The notes below the pieces were generated by a model that did not search any database, was not told the DNA's origin, and saw nothing but the letters and a program-made list of their open reading frames with translations. Shown here piece after piece: positions 1 through 5,709 of a stretch of 5,832 nucleotides of DNA. The stretch lies in assembly GCA_021414185.1 (NCBI GenBank), contig JAIOOZ010000095.1, positions 1 through 5,832 of the forward strand, in the 5' to 3' direction. Source of the stretch: Betaproteobacteria bacterium (GTDB lineage Bacteria; Pseudomonadota; Gammaproteobacteria; Burkholderiales; SG8-41). The position numbers and the translations under genes are program-made. How positions within the stretch are numbered: the first letter of the stretch is position 1; each line of letters starts with the position of its first letter.

Positions 1-1
1 G

Positions 2-346
2 ATCGAAAAGGTGTTCATGACCGCGCCGACGGCGCACTGGGTGACCAAGCTGGACGCCGCCGCGGTGCCCGGCGGCCCGGTCTATACCTATGAACAGACG
101 CTGGCCGATCCGCACGTCGTCTCGCGCAACATGGTGACCGAGATAGACCATCCCAGGATCGGACGCATGAAGAACATGGGTTCGCCGGTGAAAACCAGTG
201 TCCCGCTGACCAAACCGCGCACGGCGGCGCCATGGCTGGGCCAGCATTCGGACTCAGTCCTGAAAACGCTCGGTTACAAGGACGCGGAAATCGAAGCGAT
301 GCACGCGCAGGGCGTGATTTACGACAAGTACCGCAAGAAAGCTTAG
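2..346 (+). CDS. CaiB/BaiF family (class III) CoA transferase, C-terminal fragment
   Basis: This is the 3' end of a gene that begins before the window. The frame is open from base 2 to the TAG at 344-346, giving 114 visible residues. Class III CoA transferases move coenzyme A between carboxylic acids in the cytoplasm and are usually about 380-420 aa, so roughly the last quarter is seen. The recognisable family signatures are the VPGGPVYTYEQTLADPHV stretch (typical 'VPxGPVxTxxEaLADPqV'), the block DHPRIGRMKNMGSPVK (typical 'DHPxxGxxxxxGxPvk'), and the ending APWLGQHSDSVLKTLGY followed by DAEIEAMHAQGVI. The catalytic Asp lies in the missing N-terminal part, so activity and substrate cannot be judged. 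The GTG at 11 and ATG at 17 are internal codons, not starts. The next gene is convergent, with a palindromic repeat between. The family assignment is firm; the substrate is unknown. Confidence 0.93.
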   Translation: MEKVFMTAPTAHWVTKLDAAAVPGGPVYTYEQTLADPHVVSRNMVTEIDHPRIGRMKNMGSPVKTSVPLTKPRTAAPWLGQHSDSVLKTLGYKDAEIEAMHAQGVIYDKYRKKA

Positions 347-352
347 AACGCT

Positions 353-501
353 CCCTCGCCCCACTTTAGTGGGGAGAGGGCCGGGGTGAGGGGAAGCGAT
401 ATTGCTGGCGCTCCTAGAGAAAACCGAGGCCTCTACCCCCTCACCCTAGCCCGGCCCCCTCGCCGTATGCACTTGCTCTCCCCCTAACAAGGTGGAGAGG
501 G
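353..501. repeat. REP/BIME-like palindromic element of two inverted hairpin units
   Basis: Unit 1 (353-393) is a near-perfect hairpin. CCCTC (353-357) pairs with GAGGG (376-380) and CCCCACT (359-365) with AGTGGGG (368-374), with one G/A mismatch; the sequence CCGGGGTGAGGGG follows. Unit 2 (about 436-501) is the same motif in the opposite orientation: CCCCCTCACCC, then GCCCGGCCCCCT, then a second hairpin of CTCTCC (476-481) with GGAGAG (494-499). Unit 2 carries an extra stretch at about 461-475 that has no match in unit 1. Together the units form a large imperfect palindrome in the gap between two convergent genes, the usual place for REP/BIME-type elements. The elementary words (CCCTCACCC, CTCTCCCC, GGGGAGAGGG) are of a kind common as intergenic repeats in proteobacteria. 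Copy number in this genome cannot be known from the window. Confidence 0.75.
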
Positions 502-509
502 AATTTTTT
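476..509 (+). terminator. Candidate Rho-independent terminator after the CoA transferase
   Basis: The stem has 10 positions with one mismatch: CTCTCCCCCT (476-485) against AGGTGGAGAG (490-499), with the loop AACA. It is followed by GGGAA and a run of six T (504-509). The T-run lies on the plus-strand side only, so it would end transcripts coming from the CoA transferase, 130 nt downstream of its stop codon. It would not serve the convergent small gene, whose strand has no T-run after the stem. The stem is also half of the palindromic repeat, so the terminator role is inferred. The three G and two A between stem and T-run make it weaker than a textbook terminator. Confidence 0.45.
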
Positions 510-511
510 GC

Positions 512-888
512 TTAATCCCCGGGCGCTGCCGGCGCCGGCTTCTCCTGGTCGCCGGAGCCTTCAAACAAACCCTGCATGATGCACTCCGGCTTTTTCAGCA
601 CGACCTCGATCGACCCGTTAAGGCTGCCGTACATGCCGCAGTAATGCATGCGGTCGGCCCCTTCACCGCTTCGACGATGAGCCGCACCTGCTCGTCATTG
701 GGGCCGGTGCGGCAGGTCAGTTTTTCCAGCGCGGGAGCCCTGACTGCCTTGGGCGCTGCCGCCTTCGCGGTCTTTGCCACAGGTGCTTTGACCGCTTTTG
801 CGGGTGTGTCCGCTGCCGTCGCCGGCGCTATTGCAGCAGGCGCGAATGCGAGCAGGCAAACGGCTATCGTTTTCGTGCGGATTTTCAT
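512..888 (-). pseudogene. Small exported Cys-containing protein, frameshifted
   Basis: I do not recognise the family. The intact reading frame runs from ATG 888 to TGA 595 (97 aa), but its last about 20 residues look like off-frame sequence. Shifting by one base at the G4 run (plus-strand C run 658-661) continues the protein as ADRMHYCGMYGSLNGSIEVV, then LKKPECIMQG, to a TAA at 512-514, for about 125 aa. The N-terminus is a clear Sec signal peptide (MKIRTK, then an Ala/Leu-rich core, probable cleavage after ATAA at about residue 26). Next comes an Ala/Lys/Pro-rich linker (about residues 27-56), then a compact domain starting LTCRTGPNDEQVRLIVEAVK with three Cys in the restored mature form. The ribosome site AGGAG (894-898) sits 5 nt before the ATG, and the start is 15 nt after the Bug B stop, so it is the last gene of the Bug unit. 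The break could be a real mutation, a sequencing error or, less likely, ribosomal slippage. Confidence 0.7.
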
Positions 889-903
889 GCAGTCTCCTGG
901 CGC

Positions 904-1884
904 CTAGTTAGCCGTAATGCCAGCGTCTTTGATGACCTTGGCCCATTTGTCGAACTCGGACTTCATGTACGCGCCGAATTCGGCAGGCGTGCTGGTCCGC
1001 ACCTCCAGCCCCTGGTTGAACAGCAATTGCTTCACTTCAGGAGACTGCAGGGCGCGCACGATTTCCGTATTCAGGTAATCGATGATGGCGCGCGGCGTGC
1101 CGGCCGTCGTCACGACGCCGTACCAGTTGTCGGCCTCATAGCCGGGTAACCCGGATTCGGCGATCGTCGGCAACTCGGGCAGCACGGTGGAGCGCTTGAG
1201 AGTCGTTACCGCCAGCGCGCGTATCTTTCCCGCCTTTACTTGCGGCACCGCGGTGGGCGCCGATGAAAATACCAGCTGCACCTGTCCCGCAATGAGGTCG
1301 ATCATCGCCGGCGCCCCGCCTTTATACGGCACGTGCACCATGTCCGTTTTGGTCATGGACTTGAACAACTCGCCGGCGAGATGCCCAGCGTTGCCCGCGC
1401 CTGACGATCCGTAAGTGAGCTTGCCGGGCTGCGCGCGCGCCAGCGCGATCAACTCCTGCACCGATTTCGCAGGGACGGAAGGATTGACGACCAGCACATT
1501 GCTCGACGAAGTCGCGAATGTAATCGCGGTGAGGTCGCGCAATGGATGGTAGTTGAGCCCCTTATAGAGATTGGTGTTCACCGCCAGCCCGCCGAGCGAG
1601 CCGGTCATGATGGTATGGCCGTCCTTCGGCGCGTGCGCGGTGATTTCGGACGCGATACTGCCCGCAGCGCCGGCGCGGTTGTCGACCACGACCTGGTAGC
1701 CGAACACGGCCGCCAGTTTCGGCGACAGCGCGCGCGCCACTATATCCAGCCCGCCGCCCGCGGAATTGGCGGCGATAAAGCGCACCGGCTTGTTCGGATA
1801 ATTCAACGGCGCGGCGCCCCACGCGCACGACACCATCAAGGCGGCCAGCCCGCAGCCGCCAGCAATACACAGCTTTTTGTTCAT
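904..1884 (-). CDS. Bug/TctC-family periplasmic binding receptor (B)
   Basis: This is a 326 aa substrate-binding protein of the Bug family (tripartite tricarboxylate receptor, TctC-like), a normal length for the family. These proteins bind carboxylates and other small solutes in the periplasm with a two-lobed fold. Family blocks, numbered from the ATG, are YPNKPVRFI near 29-37, VVVDNRAGAAG at about 65-75, YGSSGAG at about 159-164 and HVPYKGGAPAMIDLIAGQ at 184-201. The usual PGG before the ligand-loop Asp is AGG here (residues 42-44, Asp47). I chose ATG at 1884 over the TTG at 1899, because AGGAG (1890-1894) lies 5 nt before the ATG and the signal peptide then begins MNKKLC. Export could be by ordinary cleavage near GAA-P26, or by a weak lipobox (MVSC, Cys20). 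It lies 29 nt after receptor A, in the same unit. The family is certain; the ligand is unknown. Confidence 0.95.
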   Translation of the reverse strand: MNKKLCIAGGCGLAALMVSCAWGAAPLNYPNKPVRFIAANSAGGGLDIVARALSPKLAAVFGYQVVVDNRAGAAGSIASEITAHAPKDGHTIMTGSLGGLAVNTNLYKGLNYHPLRDLTAITFATSSSNVLVVNPSVPAKSVQELIALARAQPGKLTYGSSGAGNAGHLAGELFKSMTKTDMVHVPYKGGAPAMIDLIAGQVQLVFSSAPTAVPQVKAGKIRALAVTTLKRSTVLPELPTIAESGLPGYEADNWYGVVTTAGTPRAIIDYLNTEIVRALQSPEVKQLLFNQGLEVRTSTPAEFGAYMKSEFDKWAKVIKDAGITAN

Positions 1885-1913
1885 CCTCGCTCCTCGCAAC
1901 TGCTGTTTTTAGC

Positions 1914-2879
1914 TTATTCGACCTTGACGCCGGCTTCCTTGACCACCTTGCTCCACTTGGCGATTTCGGACTTGATGAATTCGCCCCACTCCTTCGGCGT
2001 GCTGGTTTGGATCTCCACGCCGGCGACGGCGAGCTTCTCGACCACGTCGGGGAGCGCCAGTATACGCACGACTTCCGCATTCAGCTTGTTGACGACGGCT
2101 GGCGGGGTTTTGCCGGTAGTGAACAAGCCCTGCCAGTCGAGCACCGAAAAACCCGGGATGCCGGCTTCGGATATCGTCGGCACGCTCGGCTCGGCAGGCG
2201 AACGCTTCGGCGCGGTGACCGCCAGCGCGCGCAACTTGCCGCCGCGCACGAACGGTATCGCCGACGGCATGCTCGCGAAACTGCCCGAAATCTGCCCGCC
2301 GACGAGATCCGCCATCGCCGGTCCACCGCCTTTATAAGGCACATGTATCACGTTGACTTTGGCCAGTATGCGGAACAACTCGACCGCCATGTGCGGCGCA
2401 CCGCCGGTGCCGCTGGAGCCGAACGTGAGTTTGCCGGGCTGCGCCTTGGCGAGCGCGATGAGTTCTTTCACGTTGGTGGCGGCAATACTCGGATGCACGA
2501 CCAGCAGATTGGTGACGTTGCCGGTGTAGGTGACCGGCGCGAAATCCGCAACGATGTCGTACGGCATCTTGTAGAGGCTCGCGTTGATCGCCATCGGACC
2601 GATGCTGGAGAGCAGCAGGCTGTAGCCGTCCGCGTTCGCTTTGGCGACAAGATCCGCGCCTATCATGCCATTGGCGCCGGGGCGGTTATCCACCACCACC
2701 TGCTGGCCCCACGACTCCGACATCTTCTGCGCCACCACGCGCGCCACGAGATCGGTGCTGCCGCCCGGCGCGAACCCGAGAATCATACGGATTGGCCGCG
2801 CCGGATAATCCTGCGCGAACGCCGCGGTGCACAGGCTTGTGAGAACGGCGACGGCCGCCAGATTGCGGGTGAGTGTCAT
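1914..2879 (-). CDS. Bug/TctC-family periplasmic binding receptor (A)
   Basis: This is a 321 aa solute-binding receptor of the Bug/TctC family, first in the minus-strand unit. A signal peptide of 22 residues ends AAFA, with the mature protein starting QDYPARPIR. Canonical blocks follow: FAPGGSTDLVAR (36-47, ligand-loop Asp43), VVVDNRPGANGMIGAD (61-75), FGSSGTG (153-159) and HVPYKGGGPAMADLVGGQ (179-196). Length and motif order match full-length members. The ATG at 2879 is preceded by AGGAA (2885-2889) at 5 nt, which supports this start. It is clearly a paralogue of the next gene, sharing all the blocks, but the two differ throughout, so this is an old duplication or two separate acquisitions. 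No TctA/TctB transporter genes are seen, as is usual for the many orphan Bug genes in Burkholderiales. It may serve uptake through a remote transporter or solute sensing; the ligand cannot be read from the sequence. Confidence 0.96.
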   Translation of the reverse strand: MTLTRNLAAVAVLTSLCTAAFAQDYPARPIRMILGFAPGGSTDLVARVVAQKMSESWGQQVVVDNRPGANGMIGADLVAKANADGYSLLLSSIGPMAINASLYKMPYDIVADFAPVTYTGNVTNLLVVHPSIAATNVKELIALAKAQPGKLTFGSSGTGGAPHMAVELFRILAKVNVIHVPYKGGGPAMADLVGGQISGSFASMPSAIPFVRGGKLRALAVTAPKRSPAEPSVPTISEAGIPGFSVLDWQGLFTTGKTPPAVVNKLNAEVVRILALPDVVEKLAVAGVEIQTSTPKEWGEFIKSEIAKWSKVVKEAGVKVE

Positions 2880-2905
2880 GCGGCTTCCTCTGGTGTTCGG
2901 GTAGA

Positions 2906-2911
2906 ATTCTA
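2906..2911 (-). promoter_or_regulatory. Candidate -10 box for the Bug operon
   Basis: On the minus strand this reads TAGAAT, a 5 of 6 match to the sigma-70 -10 consensus. It lies 26 nt before the receptor A start codon, which would give a short leader carrying only the ribosome site. At the expected upstream distance there is no good -35 hexamer (the bases fall in the pyrimidine-rich face of the heptamer array), so either an activator helps or the match is chance. Confidence 0.25.
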
Positions 2912-2920
2912 AGGGGCGTA

Positions 2921-3000
2921 GTAAAGAGTAAGGGGTGAGGCGTGAGGATCCGGCGAATTACCGCTTTAAGCCCTTTACCTCCTAACTCCTCACTCCTGAC
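2921..3000. repeat. Inverted pair of tandem heptamer arrays in the divergent promoter region
   Basis: The left arm is four heptamers in direct tandem (2921-2948) of the pattern GTRARGN, ending in GTGAGGC (2935-2941) and GTGAGGA (2942-2948). The right arm, read on the minus strand from 3000, is GTCAGGA (3000-2994) and GTGAGGA (2993-2987), then GTTAGGA (2986-2980). After one extra G comes GTAAAGG (2978-2972). The two arrays face each other across a 23 nt spacer, so the whole is also an imperfect inverted repeat. It fills the centre of the 174 nt gap between the divergent Bug and amidase genes and does not code. It could be a dispersed intergenic repeat or a multi-site protein-binding region; its role is unknown. 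Confidence 0.7.
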
Positions 3001-3053
3001 CTGCAGATTATAGCAACCCATCATCAAGCTGTTCCACACTTGGAAATCAAGAC

Positions 3054-4415
3054 ATGAAAGCATGGCGTAACCCCTATATCGTTTCTTTCGCACAGGCAGT
3101 GGCGGGCTTCAAAAGCGGCAAGCAGACGCCGCGCGATTTTCTGGAACTCTGCCTCGCCAACGTCGATAAATTCGAATCGCGCGTGAAAGCATTCGTAACT
3201 CTCGACCGCAAAGCCGTGCGCAAGGCCGCCGATGAGTCGACCAAACGTTACAAAGCAGGCAAGCCGCTGTCGATGGTTGACGGCTGCCCGGTCGGCATCA
3301 AGGACATCATGGCGACCAAGGACATGCCCACGCAAATGAACTCGCCCGCTTTCAGCGGCTGGCAGTCGGGGCAGGATGCCGCGTGCGTGCAGGCGCTGCG
3401 CCAGGGTGGCGCAGTGATCTTCGGCAAAACCGTTACCACTGAATTCGCCATCGGGTTTTCCGGGCCAACCACCAATCCGTTCGATCCCAAGCGCACGCCC
3501 GGCGGCTCATCGAGCGGCACCGCTGCGGGTGTCGGCGCCGGCATGATCCCGGTCGGGCTTGGCACGCAAACGCAGGGCTCGACGCTGCGCCCCGCCTCGT
3601 ATTGCGGCGCGGTCGGTTTCAAACCGACCATAGGTTCGCTCAACACGGCCGGCATCCATCCGCTGTCGGCGACCAACGATCACCTCGGCATCATCGGCGC
3701 GACGCTGGAAGACGTCTGGCGCGTGGCGTCGCAGATCTCGCTCGGCATCGGCAGCCCCGGCTATGGATTCATGAACGGCGCGAGCGCAACGCTGCCGCTC
3801 GCCGTGCAACCGCAGAAGCTGATACGCCTTTACACGCGCGGCTGGACCGAAATCGATTCCAACACCGAAGAAGCGTTCGATGAAGTCATTGCGGCAATGA
3901 CCAAGGCCGGCGTCGAAATTGTCAGCAAGAACGACGATCCGCGCGTCGCCGCTTTCGAAGACGCCATGGAGCGCGACATCGACACCGCGCTCGACATCGT
4001 CGCCTACGAAATGAAGTGGCCATTCCAGGATTACATCGCGCGCTACGGCAAACTCATCGGTAAACGCATCCACGGCCTGATCGAGCGCGCCAACCAGATG
4101 ACGCCCGCCGATTACGTTTCGCGGATGGAAAAGCGCACCGCGATACGCGCGCACTGCCGCAAACTTGCCGCCGAGATCGGCGCCGACGCCTATGTAACGC
4201 TCGCGTCGTCCGGCCCCGCCATTGAAGGTTTTGAATTCAGCGGCAGCAGGACATTTATCGTCCCCGGCTCGTGGCTGGGCTTCCCGGCGTTCTCGTTGCC
4301 GCTGATGCAGTCGGACGGCTTGCCGTTCGGTCTGCAACTGCTCGGCATCGACCACCACGACGGCAATCTCTGCTCGACCGCGCACTGGGTGATGCAGGAA
4401 CTGGCCGGCGATTGA
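3054..4415 (+). CDS. Amidase-signature family hydrolase
   Basis: This is a 453 aa cytoplasmic hydrolase of the amidase signature (AS) family, near the usual 450-500 aa length and with no signal peptide. AS enzymes cleave C-N amide bonds with a Ser-cisSer-Lys triad. All three positions are present: Lys83 in PVGIKD, cis-Ser152 in PGGSSSGTAAGV, and nucleophile Ser176 in GTQTQGSTLRPASYCG. The 24-residue spacing between the two Ser equals that in fatty acid amide hydrolase (217 and 241). The nucleophile motif departs from the common GTDTGGSIRxPA: Asp is replaced by Gln172 and the Arg is shifted, a variant I associate with uncharacterised proteobacterial AS enzymes. The start ATG 3054 has a modest GGAAA (3042-3046) 7 nt upstream. 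It leads a probable operon with the VOC and PaiB-like genes and is divergent from the Bug unit. Enzyme class is sure; the substrate is unknown, and the amide context is only suggestive. Confidence 0.95.
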   Translation: MKAWRNPYIVSFAQAVAGFKSGKQTPRDFLELCLANVDKFESRVKAFVTLDRKAVRKAADESTKRYKAGKPLSMVDGCPVGIKDIMATKDMPTQMNSPAFSGWQSGQDAACVQALRQGGAVIFGKTVTTEFAIGFSGPTTNPFDPKRTPGGSSSGTAAGVGAGMIPVGLGTQTQGSTLRPASYCGAVGFKPTIGSLNTAGIHPLSATNDHLGIIGATLEDVWRVASQISLGIGSPGYGFMNGASATLPLAVQPQKLIRLYTRGWTEIDSNTEEAFDEVIAAMTKAGVEIVSKNDDPRVAAFEDAMERDIDTALDIVAYEMKWPFQDYIARYGKLIGKRIHGLIERANQMTPADYVSRMEKRTAIRAHCRKLAAEIGADAYVTLASSGPAIEGFEFSGSRTFIVPGSWLGFPAFSLPLMQSDGLPFGLQLLGIDHHDGNLCSTAHWVMQELAGD

Positions 4416-4463
4416 CGGACTGCTGAAAATCCATCATCACGGCAGTCGAATCCGGAGCACACC

Positions 4464-4829
4464 ATGATCCTCGGGCTACGCACGGCAATCTATCCCGTCA
4501 CCGACCTCCCTCGCGCCAAGTCCTGGTACGCGCAAGTGCTCGGCGTCCAGCCGTACTTCGATCAGCCGTTTTACGTCGGGTTTTCTGTCGGGGGTTTCGA
4601 ACTCGGCCTGCTCCCCGACGAAACTGCCGGCACTACGGGCCCGCAAATCCTGTGGGGAGTTCCGGATGTCGAGACCGAGCTCGAGCGGTTGCTGGCACTG
4701 GGCGCAACCGAGCTCTTACCGGTCCAGGACGTAGGTGAAGGAATCAGGGTCGCGGCCGTCAAAGACCCTTTTGGCAATCGTTTCGGCCTCATCGAGAACC
4801 CGAATTTCAACGCGTCGGACGTCCGGTGA
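4464..4829 (+). CDS. VOC-family (glyoxalase/dioxygenase-fold) protein
   Basis: This is a 121 aa single-domain protein of the vicinal oxygen chelate superfamily, which includes glyoxalase I, extradiol dioxygenases and bleomycin- or fosfomycin-resistance proteins. The N-terminal half shows the beta-alpha signature LRTAIYPVTDLPRAKSWYAQ with LGVQP, then the strand VGGFELGL. The second half has VPDVETELERLLALGA and the typical closing motif DPFGNRFGLIENP (101-113). Two possible metal ligands are seen, Glu46 (FELGL) and Glu111 (LIENP). The first-strand position that often carries His is Thr7, so the metal site may be altered or completed by a dimer partner. The ribosome site GGAG (4454-4457) is 6 nt before ATG. 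The gene starts 48 nt after the amidase stop and very likely shares its transcript. The reaction is unknown: the fold is secure, the function is not. Confidence 0.9.
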   Translation: MILGLRTAIYPVTDLPRAKSWYAQVLGVQPYFDQPFYVGFSVGGFELGLLPDETAGTTGPQILWGVPDVETELERLLALGATELLPVQDVGEGIRVAAVKDPFGNRFGLIENPNFNASDVR

Positions 4830-4872
4830 AACACGCCTGACGCCATCAACCCTGTCGCACGGAGCATCTGCC

Positions 4873-5511
4873 ATGTACTTGCCGGCGCATTTCGCAGAGT
4901 CGCGCACCGAAGTTCTGCACCAGTTGATACACGAGCATCCGCTGGCGGCAATGGTGACGTTCAGCGCGAACGAGTTGAACGCGAACCACATTCCTTTCGA
5001 ACTCGACCCCGCGCCCGCTCCGTTCGGGACGTTGCGCGGCCATGTGGCGCGCGCCAACCCGGTATGGCAGCACTACTCAAACGATGTCGAAGCCCTGCTG
5101 GTTTTCCAGGGACCGCAGCATTACATCTCGCCGTCGTGGTACCCGACCAAGAAAGAACACGGAAAAGTCGTCCCGACCTTTAACTATATCGTCGTGCACG
5201 CGTACGGCCCTCTGCGCGTCATCGACGACCGCACCTGGTTGCGGGGATTGGTGGGGCGACTCACGGACCGGCATGAAGCCGGGAGCGCACAGCCGTGGAA
5301 GGTCACGGATGCGCCCGACGACTATATCGAAAAGATGCTCGGCGCCATCGTCGGCATTGAAATCCCGATTACAAAACTTGCCGGCAAATGGAAAGTGAGC
5401 CAGAACCAGCCCGCGGCGAACCGCGAGGGAGTGGTCAAGGGATTGAGCGAAATCGCCACCGCCGAGGCCGCAGCGATGGTGGATATTGTCAAACGCTCAA
5501 TGAACTCATGA
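4873..5511 (+). CDS. paiB: PaiB-like FMN-binding negative transcriptional regulator
   Basis: This is a 212 aa protein of the PaiB/FMN-binding split-barrel family, full length. The Bacillus subtilis founder PaiB was described as a negative regulator of sporulation and degradative enzymes; most proteobacterial members are uncharacterised, and the structural fold suggests flavin binding. Family blocks in order are MYLPAHF (1-7), ANHIPF (37-42), LRGHVARANPVW (54-65), FQGPQHYISPSWYPTK (78-93), VVPTFNYIVVHAYG (99-112, with Phe in place of the common Trp), DAPDDYIEKMLGAIVGIEI (146-164) and GKWKVSQN (171-178). The frame is open further upstream, but the ATG at 4873 is right: MYxPxHF is the conserved N-terminus, and GGAG (4861-4864) lies 8 nt before it. 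It sits 43 nt after the VOC gene as the probable last gene of the amidase operon. Whether it regulates that operon is unproven. The family is sure; the symbol follows the family name. Confidence 0.93.
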   Translation: MYLPAHFAESRTEVLHQLIHEHPLAAMVTFSANELNANHIPFELDPAPAPFGTLRGHVARANPVWQHYSNDVEALLVFQGPQHYISPSWYPTKKEHGKVVPTFNYIVVHAYGPLRVIDDRTWLRGLVGRLTDRHEAGSAQPWKVTDAPDDYIEKMLGAIVGIEIPITKLAGKWKVSQNQPAANREGVVKGLSEIATAEAAAMVDIVKRSMNS

Positions 5512-5555
5512 CCAGCGCTTTATGGCTGGCGCTTCAAATGCTGCGGTGACCAAGC

Positions 5556-5630
5556 GCTATATATATCTATATATGCCCATGCAGATGTATATATATTTCT
5601 ATCCATCGTTGCATATACAAATATATGCGT
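5556..5630. other. AT-rich, TA-alternating non-coding block
   Basis: Of these 75 bases 53 are A or T, against strongly GC-rich neighbours on both sides. There are three runs of alternating TA: about 5559-5575 (interrupted once by a C), 5588-5596 and 5612-5628. The last forms a perfect hairpin, GCATATA (5611-5617) with TATATGC (5622-5628) and the loop CAAA. No open frame of note crosses it. It lies between the paiB-like stop and the brnT start, in the non-coding 5512-5738 stretch. Possible roles are an easily melted or bent regulatory region, a target for AT-binding silencing proteins, or the edge of acquired DNA. The sequence does not decide among these. Confidence 0.6.
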
Positions 5631-5689
5631 CTAGCATCTCCAGAATGTCAACTAATACAAGTTAGCGGTCGCCAGGCATCCGTCACTGA

Positions 5690-5709
5690 CGCCATATAAT
5701 GATATGGCG
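5690..5709 (+). promoter_or_regulatory. Operator-like palindrome over the -10 box of brnT
   Basis: CGCCATAT (5690-5697) and ATATGGCG (5702-5709) form a perfect 8+8 inverted repeat around AATG. Inside it is an exact sigma-70 -10 hexamer, TATAAT (5695-5700), on the strand of the downstream toxin gene and 38 nt before its ATG. A further similar half-site, CGCCCATAT, follows at 5713-5721. At 16-18 nt upstream of the TATAAT there is no good -35 match. BrnA antitoxins (ribbon-helix-helix family) are known to repress their own operons by binding the promoter, so a BrnT/BrnA operator is the natural reading. That binding is inferred, since brnA is not in the window. Confidence 0.55.

Noticed and set aside
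347..511. CRISPR array, considered because of the repeated C-rich and G-rich words
   Set aside because: The copies are inverted rather than direct, only two occur, and there are no regular spacers.
644..907. Plus-strand Ala-rich frame opposite the small exported gene
   Set aside because: It mirrors the minus-strand gene with the signal peptide and ribosome site; the Ala-rich membrane-like look comes from the reverse complement of the Ala/Lys linker.
1885..1899. TTG start at 1899 for receptor B
   Set aside because: The AGGAG ribosome site lies within that extension and is correctly spaced for the ATG at 1884.
2007..2912. Long plus-strand open frame opposite receptor A
   Set aside because: The sequence is Arg/His-rich with no domain, and it mirrors the clear Bug gene on the minus strand.
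3507..4385. Long minus-strand open frame (292 codons) opposite the amidase
   Set aside because: It lies wholly inside the amidase on the other strand, shows no recognisable domain, and is typical of antisense frames in GC-rich coding DNA.
4418..4447. Hairpin GACTGC/GCAGTC between the amidase and VOC genes
   Set aside because: The stem is only 6 bp with an 18 nt loop and no T-run, so it is no better than expected by chance.
4735..4872. Upstream extension of the paiB-like frame into the VOC gene
   Set aside because: The added residues are low-complexity Ser/Arg/Thr sequence read out of frame from the VOC gene; the conserved MYLPAHF N-terminus and the GGAG site mark the ATG at 4873 as the true start.
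5512..5533. Possible terminator after the paiB-like gene
   Set aside because: CCAGC (5512-5516) and GCTGG (5525-5529) form only a 5 bp stem with an 8 nt loop, and no T-run follows.
5631..5689. tRNA or small RNA between the AT-rich block and the brnT promoter
   Set aside because: No cloverleaf, CCA end or stable stem could be drawn; I see nothing to support in this stretch.
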